NCBI GenBank assembly: GCA_902783735.1
Contig: CACZSE010000314.1
Coordinates: 1-7,990, forward strand
Source of the DNA: an uncultured Lachnospiraceae bacterium
GTDB taxonomy: Bacteria; Bacillota; Clostridia; Lachnospirales; Lachnospiraceae
DNA length: 7,990 nt
Direction: 5' to 3'
In this document: one piece after another, positions 1 through 6,730 of the stretch
How the letters are laid out: every line of letters begins with the position of its first letter
Numbering within the stretch: the stretch's first letter is position 1
Position numbers and translations under genes: made by a program
The notes under the pieces: generated by a model
Database searches by the model: none
What the model saw: the letters and a program-made list of their open reading frames with translations, nothing else
Told to the model about the DNA's origin: nothing

Positions 1-629
1 ACACATTCTATCTTTTCGGCGGTCTTTCTGAACATGACCGGAGAAAATTTACTCTTTTTACCGAAACCCGTCTTTATTTTATCCGTAAATCTTATATTGT
101 TTATGCTGATGGTTCTCGGGTTTGCTCCCATGGCTATTATCACTGCGGATTCGTCCTTTTCCATGCCGGCATATGCCTGTCCGTTTATAAACCCGAGAAC
201 TATAACATCGCCTTTGGCAGCGGCAGCTCCTCCGAGCTCCACATTTCCGTATACGATAAGATCGTTTTCGGCTTCTATTATATCACCATCACCTATGTTT
301 CCCACATGGATCTTTGCACAGTTTTGAGCCTGTTCTACCTCCATGCGCTTTAATGCCTTTACGTATTTGCGGTTGCTCTCCTCATTCTTGCCGACAATGC
401 ACATAAGATCGATATCACTGTGTGAATTTATGGCATTTATTATCTTTTTTTCTTCTTCTGCGGATACCGGCCTGTCTTCAATCGAAAGAGCAACTTTTGC
501 GTTTTTGAAGAATTTTCTTGATTCTTCAAATCTGCTTTCAACATCCCTTAATACCTCGTCAAATTCAGCATCGGGATCAAGATGAAGTGCGATACCGTTT
601 TGAAAACTTTTGATAAATGAAAGACTCAT
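1..629 (-). CDS. minC: Septum site-determining protein MinC (3' end cut by window edge)
   Basis: MinC inhibits FtsZ polymerisation away from midcell and is recruited to the membrane by MinD. I translated 209 complete codons from the ATG at 629-627 with no stop, so the C-terminus lies outside the window. Residues 1-100 look like the N-terminal FtsZ-inhibiting domain (start MSLSFIKSFQNGIALHLD) and contain a charged helical stretch at about 20-45. Residues 105-180 match the C-terminal beta-helix domain: DLIVYGNVELGG (123-134), GDVIVLGFINGQAYAG (140-155), then SAVIIAMGANPRTISI (161-176). This has the family pattern of repeated 'G-x-I/V-x-V-x-G' turns. The start is supported by AAAAAGGAG seven bases upstream. 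It lies 31 bases after the PBP2 stop, in the same operon; minD and minE are expected next (inference). Oddity: the usual RSGQ motif aligns with GDGD (113-116). The family call is secure. Confidence 0.93.
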   Translation of the reverse strand, partial: MSLSFIKSFQNGIALHLDPDAEFDEVLRDVESRFEESRKFFKNAKVALSIEDRPVSAEEEKKIINAINSHSDIDLMCIVGKNEESNRKYVKALKRMEVEQAQNCAKIHVGNIGDGDIIEAENDLIVYGNVELGGAAAAKGDVIVLGFINGQAYAGMEKDESAVIIAMGANPRTISINNIRFTDKIKTGFGKKSKFSPVMFRKTAEKIEC

Positions 630-636
630 AGACAGA

Positions 637-645
637 CTCCTTTTT
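637..645 (-). promoter_or_regulatory. Ribosome binding site of minC
   Basis: On the minus strand this reads AAAAAGGAG, with seven bases between the GGAG core and the ATG at 629-627. It fixes the minC start and lies in the short 31-base gap after the PBP2 stop codon. No promoter or terminator hairpin is visible in that gap, so minC is probably read from the upstream transcript. Confidence 0.8.
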
Positions 646-660
646 AAAAATTTTCTTTCG

Positions 661-3567
661 TCAGTCGGCATTTGTTATAGCCGCCTCGGGTACTGCGGCA
701 GTACCGGTGAGGATCTCATCCTCATCCTCAAGTTTATAATAGTACTTATATATCTCTCTTGTCACATTGGCCGCATATTCCGAAGTATAACCGAAGGCAA
801 TTCTTGTACAAACGCATATCTCAGGGCTCTCATAAGGAGCATAACTTACGAATAATGCGTGGTTTGTCCTGCTCTTGCTTTCCTGAGCCGTTCCGGTCTT
901 GCCTGCAACGTTTACGCTTAAGTTATTGTAATAAGCCTTCTTAAGCACAACATTTCGCATACCTTTATGGATGGCATTCCAATAGGCCGTTGGAATATTT
1001 ATGGTATTGTAGACGGACGGGCTGTATTCAACAATGATATTGCCCGAAGAATCCGTTACTTTATCAAGAAGAGTAAGATTGTAAACGGTTCCGCTGTTTG
1101 CCACTGCGGTAACATATCTTGCCAGGCCAACTGTTGTAAAGTTGTTCGTACCCTGACCGATCGCCGAAAGAACGGGATATTCATCCGAACATTCAGGCTC
1201 GGACTCTTCTATCTCAATACCCGATTTTGCATTCAGACCGTACATGTAGGCATATTTATTCAGCCTGTTCAAACCGGCAGTCTCATTGTATTTATCATCC
1301 AAAAGGCTTAACTGGTATCCCACTTCGTAAAAGAAACTGTTGCAGGAATTCTCAATACCGCCGGTCACATTAATACTTCCGTGAGAACCGGGATATATCC
1401 AGCAATGATACTGAGTATCGACGAACCTGTCAAAGTAACCTTTACACGTAATGGTACTTGTTGTACTTATAACGCCCTCCTCAAGCCCCGCTGTGGCCGA
1501 TACCATCTTGTAAGTGGAACCCGGTGCGGTCTTTTGCTGAGTCGCATAATTCCATAACGGTTTCGAAAGATCATTTTGAAGCTTCGCATAATACTGAGAA
1601 TCTATCGAATTGGCAAGTCTGTTGTTATCGTATGAAGGATAGCTTACAAGAGCCAGCACCTCTCCGTTTATGCCGGTGACTACGCAGCTTGCCGAATAGG
1701 GATCGAGCGCAAGCTGGGCAGGTGTGATATAAAGGTTCTCTATCAGATACAGCATGAAGTCATATGCCGATATCCTTCCGTCAAAAAGCTTATTCTTTTC
1801 TTCTTCCACTATGGTTACGGCGTCCTGCTCGAGAAGTATACAGCATATCTGCCGGTATGTTATACGATCGTTTATGATCATATATTTTAACATCTTTTTG
1901 GTAAATGATGTTGAATCGTTCAGATGATCCTCTATATAGTCAACGAGTCTTTCATAGACTTCATCCGAATCGGAATAAGCGCTGTCCATGCCGATCTTTG
2001 TTACTTCTATCCAGTTCATGGATATTGCATACCTTAAATACTGCGAAAGAGAAATGGATTCCTCCGTCTTCCAGGCGATATATGTCGGATCTTCCCTGTC
2101 TATATCGGAATCTTTGGTTATACCGTTTTCCGACAACATGGTAGTTATAAAGCTTTCATAAACCTTATATTCATCCGAAAGTTCGGCATATGGGACCATC
2201 TTGGTCGTCAGCTGCGCCCTTATCTCAGCCAAAACCTCTTCACGTTTTACGTTTATTGCTTCATTTACCGCTCTTTCATTGTCTTTGGCATCCTCATCAT
2301 CAAGGTGTGCCATATCTATGACATTATTATTGAACAGCTGAAATAAGACGTCTGTTATCGGGATAATATAATTACTTGCTTTTGTGGTCTCGGTAGGCTT
2401 ATATTCCTTAATATTTGCTATCTTGCTTACGAGGATACCGGCAAGATACTGCTCCAGGATATTATAAGTAGCCACCTGAAGATCTCTGTCTATCGTGAGA
2501 TATACATCATTTCCCGCAAGAGGCGTTACTGTCTTTTTACTCTCTATTACCTTACCAAGGTTATTTACGTAGATGGTCTCCCTTCCTTTGGTTCCCGCCA
2601 GATAGGTCTCCATCGTCTGCTCGATACCGGATTTTCCGACATTATCATTTAAGGCATAGTCTTTTCTTGCCTTGGTTGTCCTGATATTCTCCTCATTGAT
2701 ATCCTGACTGTTAAATGTTACCAGTTCATCTTCGGATATCTTTCCGGTATAGCCCATTATCTGTGCAAAATATACGCTGTCCTTGTATTTTCTTACACTG
2801 TCCTCGGCTACATTTATGCCCAAAAGCTCCTCGCTGTTTTCAAGGATGGTCGCTACGGTACGCTCATTAACATCGGAAGCTATAACGGTCGGGATATACT
2901 TCTGATAGGAATTTAAGCGCATCGCATATCTGATGGTAACAAGCTGAAGGATCTGTTTTTTGGTAAACCCCTTTCCGACAACAAATGTATCATTGGGATT
3001 CTCCGGATCGGTATATTCGCCTATTCCAAACCTCGGATAAGCACATAAATAGTCTATTACCTCCTGAGCCGAAGCCGTCTCCTGCTCATATTTTAAGGCA
3101 GATATCTCTTTTTGACCGTAGATGTCAGCCAAAAACCTCTTAAGCTTGGTATCGCTGACTGTATATTCATATTCGTCGTTCTCATTTAATATGATGTTGA
3201 AATCACCTATAGCCGAATCCCCGTTCTTTTCGATGATGTCTATGACCTTTAAGAGCGTAGAATTTAAAAGCATATTCTTATCTTTTCCGGATTCGTATAT
3301 ATCTTCTACGGTGATATTGTAGGCAAGCTCATTGTAGGCAAGGATCTTTCCGTTTCTGTCATATATCCTGCCCCTTGAAGGGTAGATGGTCCTCTCCTTT
3401 TGGATCTTTAACGTGAAATCGTTCAAAGCCTCTTCACCGTGAACTATCTGAAGATAAAAGATCCTGGCTATCAGAGCCGCGCCTACCAAAAAAACAAACA
3501 AGAACAACACCAGCATACGGCCCTTTATTGAATTCATAAAGCTTTCGCTGTTCTTTTTGCTTTTCAA
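661..3567 (-). CDS. mrdA: Penicillin-binding protein 2, class B transpeptidase with a large internal insertion
   Basis: This is the membrane-anchored D,D-transpeptidase that cross-links peptidoglycan in the elongasome, with MreBCD and RodA. There is a short cytoplasmic N-terminus and one membrane segment at about 18-40. The class B pedestal signature RGRIYDRNGKILA is at 65-77 and GKSGIEQTMETYLAGTKG at 311-328. The transpeptidase motifs are intact: SxxK is STYK at 684-687 (nucleophile S684), SxN is SCN at 741-743, and KTG is 890-892 in AGKTGTAQES. At 968 residues it is far longer than E. coli PBP2 (633). Most of the excess is an acidic, helix-rich insert at about 372-617, between the LTIDRDLQ strand (357-364) and TGINGEVLALVSYPSYD (631-647). 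C708, H721, C722 and H729 form a possible metal site. No PASTA domain is visible, which argues against SpoVD. The TTG start overlaps the mreD stop and has a good ribosome binding site. Symbol by homology; pbpA is also used. Confidence 0.95.
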   Translation of the reverse strand: MKSKKNSESFMNSIKGRMLVLFLFVFLVGAALIARIFYLQIVHGEEALNDFTLKIQKERTIYPSRGRIYDRNGKILAYNELAYNITVEDIYESGKDKNMLLNSTLLKVIDIIEKNGDSAIGDFNIILNENDEYEYTVSDTKLKRFLADIYGQKEISALKYEQETASAQEVIDYLCAYPRFGIGEYTDPENPNDTFVVGKGFTKKQILQLVTIRYAMRLNSYQKYIPTVIASDVNERTVATILENSEELLGINVAEDSVRKYKDSVYFAQIMGYTGKISEDELVTFNSQDINEENIRTTKARKDYALNDNVGKSGIEQTMETYLAGTKGRETIYVNNLGKVIESKKTVTPLAGNDVYLTIDRDLQVATYNILEQYLAGILVSKIANIKEYKPTETTKASNYIIPITDVLFQLFNNNVIDMAHLDDEDAKDNERAVNEAINVKREEVLAEIRAQLTTKMVPYAELSDEYKVYESFITTMLSENGITKDSDIDREDPTYIAWKTEESISLSQYLRYAISMNWIEVTKIGMDSAYSDSDEVYERLVDYIEDHLNDSTSFTKKMLKYMIINDRITYRQICCILLEQDAVTIVEEEKNKLFDGRISAYDFMLYLIENLYITPAQLALDPYSASCVVTGINGEVLALVSYPSYDNNRLANSIDSQYYAKLQNDLSKPLWNYATQQKTAPGSTYKMVSATAGLEEGVISTTSTITCKGYFDRFVDTQYHCWIYPGSHGSINVTGGIENSCNSFFYEVGYQLSLLDDKYNETAGLNRLNKYAYMYGLNAKSGIEIEESEPECSDEYPVLSAIGQGTNNFTTVGLARYVTAVANSGTVYNLTLLDKVTDSSGNIIVEYSPSVYNTINIPTAYWNAIHKGMRNVVLKKAYYNNLSVNVAGKTGTAQESKSRTNHALFVSYAPYESPEICVCTRIAFGYTSEYAANVTREIYKYYYKLEDEDEILTGTAAVPEAAITNAD

Positions 3568-4085
3568 ACAGGTGTCTCCTTTTTCTGCCGTGCATCATAT
3601 TCATCGATCTTCTCAAAGATAAAATGAACAAAAGGATAAATGATGCAGGCAAGTACTGTCGTATATATCAGTTCGGGGAAAATGATCCCCCTCAGATAAT
3701 ACAGGTAATCAAATCTGCCCTTTAAAAGGAACAGAAAAATGTAGCATATGTTTGAATATACAAAATCCGTCGCTACTATAAGAAGAAGCGGCAGTTTAAT
3801 GTCATGCGGAAAGAGTATCTTTTCGAAAGCACCGTTTAAGTATCCCATTATCATGTATAAACATGCATAGAAACCTATGATATTCCCGAAAAATATATCG
3901 GTGATCAGTCCGAATGCAAAGCCAAACCACATACCGGCTCTGTTTCCGAGTAAAAAGCCTATGGTGGCAACCATTATTATGACGAGATTCGGTACGATAC
4001 CGCCTAAAGTAAATCTGCTGAGTAAAGTCGATTGGAGCAAAAACGAAGCAGATAACAGAAAAAATGAAAGTATCTCTTTTTTCAT
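3564..4085 (-). CDS. mreD: Rod shape-determining membrane protein MreD
   Basis: MreD is the integral membrane subunit of the elongasome, linking MreC and PBP2/RodA. The 173-residue product is within the usual family length. It is almost entirely hydrophobic, with about five or six membrane segments (roughly 5-24, 28-46, 50-70, 70-85, 96-121 and 130-156). Short charged loops separate them, and the C-terminal tail is charged (EKIDEYDARQKKETPV). FGFAFGLITDIFFG (54-67) resembles the conserved 'G-x-x-x-G-L-x-x-D' stretch seen in MreD proteins. The ATG at 4085 lies one base after the mreC stop, and AAGGAGAG at 4097-4104 is a slightly distant ribosome binding site inside mreC. The end overlaps the PBP2 start by four bases (TTGA). 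Sequence conservation in MreD is low, so the call rests on hydropathy, that motif and position between mreC and PBP2. Confidence 0.92.
   Translation of the reverse strand: MKKEILSFFLLSASFLLQSTLLSRFTLGGIVPNLVIIMVATIGFLLGNRAGMWFGFAFGLITDIFFGNIIGFYACLYMIMGYLNGAFEKILFPHDIKLPLLLIVATDFVYSNICYIFLFLLKGRFDYLYYLRGIIFPELIYTTVLACIIYPFVHFIFEKIDEYDARQKKETPV
3575..3584 (-). promoter_or_regulatory. Ribosome binding site that supports a TTG start for PBP2
   Basis: The minus strand reads AAAAAGGAGA here, eight bases before the TTG at 3567-3565. The next in-frame ATG is codon 11 (3537-3535). Because the strong Shine-Dalgarno sequence sits at ideal distance from TTG, TTG is the better start. The site is inside the 3' end of mreD, so PBP2 translation is likely coupled to mreD. 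Confidence 0.75.
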
Positions 4086-4086
4086 A

Positions 4087-4953
4087 TCATTCCACGCTCT
4101 CCTTAAGCTCCATTATGACCAGGACCTCTTCCAAATGTTTAAAATCAACGGCAGGTATAAGAGTTCCCGATTTTGTAAGATTGTTTGAATCGGTATTTAT
4201 CGAAGATACGTATCCGACCAGCAATCCCGGAAGATATTTGTCGCTTATATTTGAAGTTACTATCTTGTCTCCGATGGCAACTTTTGAATCATCGTCATAG
4301 AGTCTCGAAAAGGTTATGAGATTTTTACTCATCATTTCAAGATCTCCGGTAACCAGCAGATTATCTCCTGTAGCAAGTATCATGGAGCTGGTATTTATAT
4401 TGTCGGAAATTATGGATGTCACCTTCGCATAACCCGGGCCGACACTTACAACTCTTCCGACAAGACCGTTTCCCGCGATTATGTTGCAATCAACCTTAAC
4501 GCCGTCCTCTTCTCCCTTGTCAATAACAAAGTTCGAGTACCAGTTTCCTGTATCTCTGGCTATTATCCTGGCGCCTATCTTGGTATATTCCTCATATTCC
4601 TTATCGAGTTCATAGAGTTCTCTTAACTTGGTCAGCTCATATTTATCCTGTCCGAGTTCGATATTCTCTTTCGTCAGTTCTTCGATCTGAGCCTTTAATG
4701 CCTCGTTTTCTTCCATCACATATTGAAGGTTTTTAAAGTTCTCGGTCCTGTTTAAGATATAGGAACCGACACCCGTCAATCCTTTTTGGAAGGGAATAAC
4801 AACATAACCGCTTATGGTATTAAGCGGTTTTGCAAAGATATCCGTAGTAAATGACACTACCATGGTCACTACACACAGCAGTGTCAGTATCAACAGAACA
4901 TATTTTGTTGGAAGAACATAATGTTCCCTCTTTTTTTTAACGATAGGACTCAT
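4087..4953 (-). CDS. mreC: Rod shape-determining protein MreC
   Basis: MreC is the bitopic scaffold of the elongasome; its extracytoplasmic domain binds and activates PBP2. The 288-residue product has the standard layout. A basic cytoplasmic start (KKKREH, 6-11) is followed by a single membrane helix at about 17-35. A coiled coil follows at about 70-122 (ENEALKAQIEELTKENIEL within it). Then comes the beta-barrel domain at about 125-284, with typical MreC text: ARIIARDTGNWYSNFVIDKG (128-147), GNGLVGRVVSVGPGYAKVTSI (161-181) and GDKIVTSNISDKYLPGLLVGYV (228-249). The ATG at 4953 overlaps the mreB stop by four bases (ATGA) and has AAGGA at 4962-4966, so translation is probably coupled to mreB. 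The stop is one base before mreD. I see nothing unusual in it. Confidence 0.96.
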   Translation of the reverse strand: MSPIVKKKREHYVLPTKYVLLILTLLCVVTMVVSFTTDIFAKPLNTISGYVVIPFQKGLTGVGSYILNRTENFKNLQYVMEENEALKAQIEELTKENIELGQDKYELTKLRELYELDKEYEEYTKIGARIIARDTGNWYSNFVIDKGEEDGVKVDCNIIAGNGLVGRVVSVGPGYAKVTSIISDNINTSSMILATGDNLLVTGDLEMMSKNLITFSRLYDDDSKVAIGDKIVTSNISDKYLPGLLVGYVSSINTDSNNLTKSGTLIPAVDFKHLEEVLVIMELKESVE

Positions 4954-5957
4954 CTGCCCATTCCTTCGATAACATAAGCCAATGAATTGAATTTAGTATC
5001 TTTTATGACCTTGGCAAGACCGAGAGCAACTGTAGTCGTAGGTTCGTCCGGTACGTTAACCTTAAGATCCGTAGCCCTCTCAATAAGAGGAGCAAGTCTT
5101 ACTACCTGTGAGGCTCCTCCCGTAAGATATATACCCTGACGTCTGATATCCGCACCGAGTTCCGGAGGCGTACGTTCAAGAATGACCTTTATGTTGTCTA
5201 TGATCTGTGAGAAAAGCTCCATGAGACTCTCATCCAAAAGCTTGGTGGGGATCTGTCTTTCAATGGGAAGTCCGGAAACGATATCACGTCCGAAGACTAA
5301 AGCAGGATCTCCGCTTCTTTCAAGTTCAAGCATCTGTTCCATGGTCTTTTCGGCACTCTTTTCACCTATGATCAGACTGAATTCCTTACGGATCGCATTT
5401 CTTATCGCTTCTCCGAATTTATATCCTCCAACCTTTATGAGTCGGCTTAAGACTATTCCGCCGAGTGAGAGTATGCTTATCTCGGTTGTGGCATAACCGA
5501 CGTTTACGATCATAACACCCTGACTCGTCTTTACGTCTATACCGAGTCCGAGACCGTCGGCAATGGCCTTTTCCACTACCATGATCTTGTGAGCCTTAAC
5601 TCCCGCTTCTTTTATAAGGTCAAAAAATGCTTTCTTCTCAACTTCGGTAACATCGGTAGGTACCGCAACATAAAAATCCGCAGGCTTAAGATTGCCTTTT
5701 GAAAGATCGGTAATAAAATATTTTATCAACGTCTCCATATTCTGAATATCGGCAATGACACCGTTGCATACCGGATATGAAGCGACGATATTCGCCGGAG
5801 ATTTTTCATACATTGCATATGCCGAATCGCCGTATGCGAGAAGATTTCTTTTATTCTCAATGGCGATCATATTTCTCTCAACGAAGATGCTCTTTGATTC
5901 CTCGCTGAAGATCTTTATATTGCTCGTTCCGAGATCTATACCAAAACTGTTAGCCAC
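4950..5957 (-). CDS. mreB: Divergent MreB-like actin homologue with altered nucleotide-site residues
   Basis: MreB is the bacterial actin that orients the lateral wall machinery on the inner face of the membrane. The 335-residue length is normal for the family. Actin-fold motifs are present in order: phosphate 1, FGIDLGTSNIKIF (5-17); GVIADIQNMETLIKYFI (66-82); AVPTDVTEVEKKAFFD (98-113); connect 1 and phosphate 2 between 126 and 170; RTPPELGADI (262-271); and the adenosine motif GIYLTGGASQV (275-285). Several key positions differ from canonical MreB as I recall it. The family segment 'IEEPMAAAIGAG' is VEKAIADGLGLG (128-139), putting K130 at the catalytic glutamate. Phosphate 2 'VVDIGGGTTE' is IVNVGYATTE (150-159). 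GTG at 5957-5955 is the start, with AAAGGAG seven bases upstream. It follows radC by 13 bases and overlaps mreC by four. It could be a weak or inactive ATPase; position makes the role in rod shape likely. Confidence 0.88.
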   Translation of the reverse strand: MANSFGIDLGTSNIKIFSEESKSIFVERNMIAIENKRNLLAYGDSAYAMYEKSPANIVASYPVCNGVIADIQNMETLIKYFITDLSKGNLKPADFYVAVPTDVTEVEKKAFFDLIKEAGVKAHKIMVVEKAIADGLGLGIDVKTSQGVMIVNVGYATTEISILSLGGIVLSRLIKVGGYKFGEAIRNAIRKEFSLIIGEKSAEKTMEQMLELERSGDPALVFGRDIVSGLPIERQIPTKLLDESLMELFSQIIDNIKVILERTPPELGADIRRQGIYLTGGASQVVRLAPLIERATDLKVNVPDEPTTTVALGLAKVIKDTKFNSLAYVIEGMGR

Positions 5958-5964
5958 TTATAAG

Positions 5965-5971
5965 CTCCTTT
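5965..5971 (-). promoter_or_regulatory. Ribosome binding site that supports a GTG start for mreB
   Basis: The minus strand reads AAAGGAG, seven bases before the GTG at 5957-5955. It is packed against the TGA of radC (5973-5971), sharing its last A. There is no room for a separate promoter between the two genes, so mreB is probably co-transcribed with radC or read from a promoter inside radC. Confidence 0.78.
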
Positions 5972-6645
5972 CAAATATACCCCTGATTTCTAAAACTGTA
6001 ATATGTCCTGTCACCTATGATGATATGATCTATGAGCGGTATATCCATAAAGGATCCCGCTCTTTTTAATTTTGCGGTTATCTCAATATCACTTTTACTG
6101 GGCGACGGGTCTCCGCTGGGATGATTGTGAATGACTATTATCCCGCATGCTTTATGCTTTAAAGCACAGATAAACATATCTCTGCTTGATAAAAGCGATG
6201 AATTGACGGTCCCCGTGGTAAGAGTAACCTCTTTGATGAGATTACATTTGCTGTCAACGAGCAACAGGTATACCGTTTCACGATCCAAATGCCTGAATTT
6301 CTCCATATAGTAGTCGGAAATAGTCTTGGGATCGTTTAACTTTAAGTCTGCTTTTCTGCTCTGCATTGACATCCGTCTGCTGAGCTCTACAATGCAGCCT
6401 ATGCACATTGCCTTGACCTTCCCGATACCGTCTATCTGTAAAAGGTCTTCATATGACAGTCTTGTAAGTCCCAATATGCGATTTTCATCATCGCACAGTG
6501 AGAGGATCCTTGCGGATAATGATATCGCATCCTCTTTTGGGGTCCCGTTCCTTAAAATTATGGAAAGAAGCTCTGTATCCGTAAGAGCCGAGGGACCTAA
6601 CCTCTGATACTTGTCATACGGCAGTTCGATCGTGTTATTTGTCAT
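5971..6645 (-). CDS. radC: RadC family protein (JAB1/MPN metalloprotease-like fold)
   Basis: RadC proteins carry a small helix-hairpin-helix region and a JAMM metal-binding domain. Despite the name, the cellular function is not settled and a DNA-repair role has been disputed. The 224-residue length is typical. The N-terminus (about 15-35) has the family text RLGPSALTDTELLSIILRNG. A helix-hairpin-helix is at 71-79 (IDGIGKVKA). The JAMM metal motif is complete: E139, then H173-x-H175 in HNHPSGDPSPS (173-183), then D186, giving HxHx(10)D. The ATG at 6645 has GGAG five bases upstream (6651-6654). It is the first gene of the tight run into mreB, an arrangement also common in Bacillus and clostridia. 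I see no missing residue and no sign of transfer or association with a mobile element. Confidence 0.96.
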   Translation of the reverse strand: MTNNTIELPYDKYQRLGPSALTDTELLSIILRNGTPKEDAISLSARILSLCDDENRILGLTRLSYEDLLQIDGIGKVKAMCIGCIVELSRRMSMQSRKADLKLNDPKTISDYYMEKFRHLDRETVYLLLVDSKCNLIKEVTLTTGTVNSSLLSSRDMFICALKHKACGIIVIHNHPSGDPSPSKSDIEITAKLKRAGSFMDIPLIDHIIIGDRTYYSFRNQGYI

Positions 6646-6730
6646 TTATACTCCATTCCACTCTTCAAGCATCTGTAAATGAAGTTAAATAACCATATAT
6701 CAGGCAAACAAATTAATCTTGTATACTATA
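6646..6730 (-). promoter_or_regulatory. Intergenic gap with a possible extended -10 promoter for radC-mre
   Basis: This 85-base AT-rich gap is the longest non-coding stretch in the window. On the minus strand the TGA stop of the upstream gene (6733-6731) is directly followed by TATAGT (6730-6725). Together they read TGATATAGT, which fits an extended -10 element (TG-n-TATAAT, one mismatch). No good -35 is seen at 17 bases. This would give a leader of about 70 bases before radC. A second weak candidate is TTGTTT followed at about 17 bases by TTAACT. No rho-independent terminator is visible, so read-through from the upstream gene is also possible. The assignment is an inference from motif match alone. 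Confidence 0.35.

Noticed and set aside
34..1311. Plus-strand open frames over minC and the 3' half of PBP2 (for example 34-327, 343-585, 967-1311)
   Set aside because: They lie opposite well-supported minus-strand genes, their translations show no recognisable domain, and no plausible ribosome binding site or gene neighbourhood supports them.
1717..2454. Possibility that the PBP2 insert is an intein, an inserted mobile gene or a frameshift artefact
   Set aside because: There are no intein splice residues, no repeats at the borders, no transposase-like text and no frame change. It reads as an in-frame domain with the same codon style as the rest of the gene.
3434..3652. Minus-strand 72-codon open frame across the mreD/PBP2 junction
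   Set aside because: It overlaps both genes in another frame; its low-complexity, arginine-rich translation resembles nothing, and the AGGAG site there is explained by the PBP2 TTG start.
4950..5957. Reading the MreB-like gene as FtsA, ParM or a DnaK-type ATPase
   Set aside because: Length, the GVIAD and RTPPELGADI segments and position directly before mreC and mreD all fit MreB; FtsA and DnaK specific domains are absent. The divergence is kept as a finding instead.
6651..6700. Possible hairpin terminator between the PLP enzyme and radC (CTTCA ... TGAAG)
   Set aside because: The stem is only about five base pairs with a loop of about a dozen bases and no following T-run on the minus strand, so it does not qualify as a rho-independent terminator.
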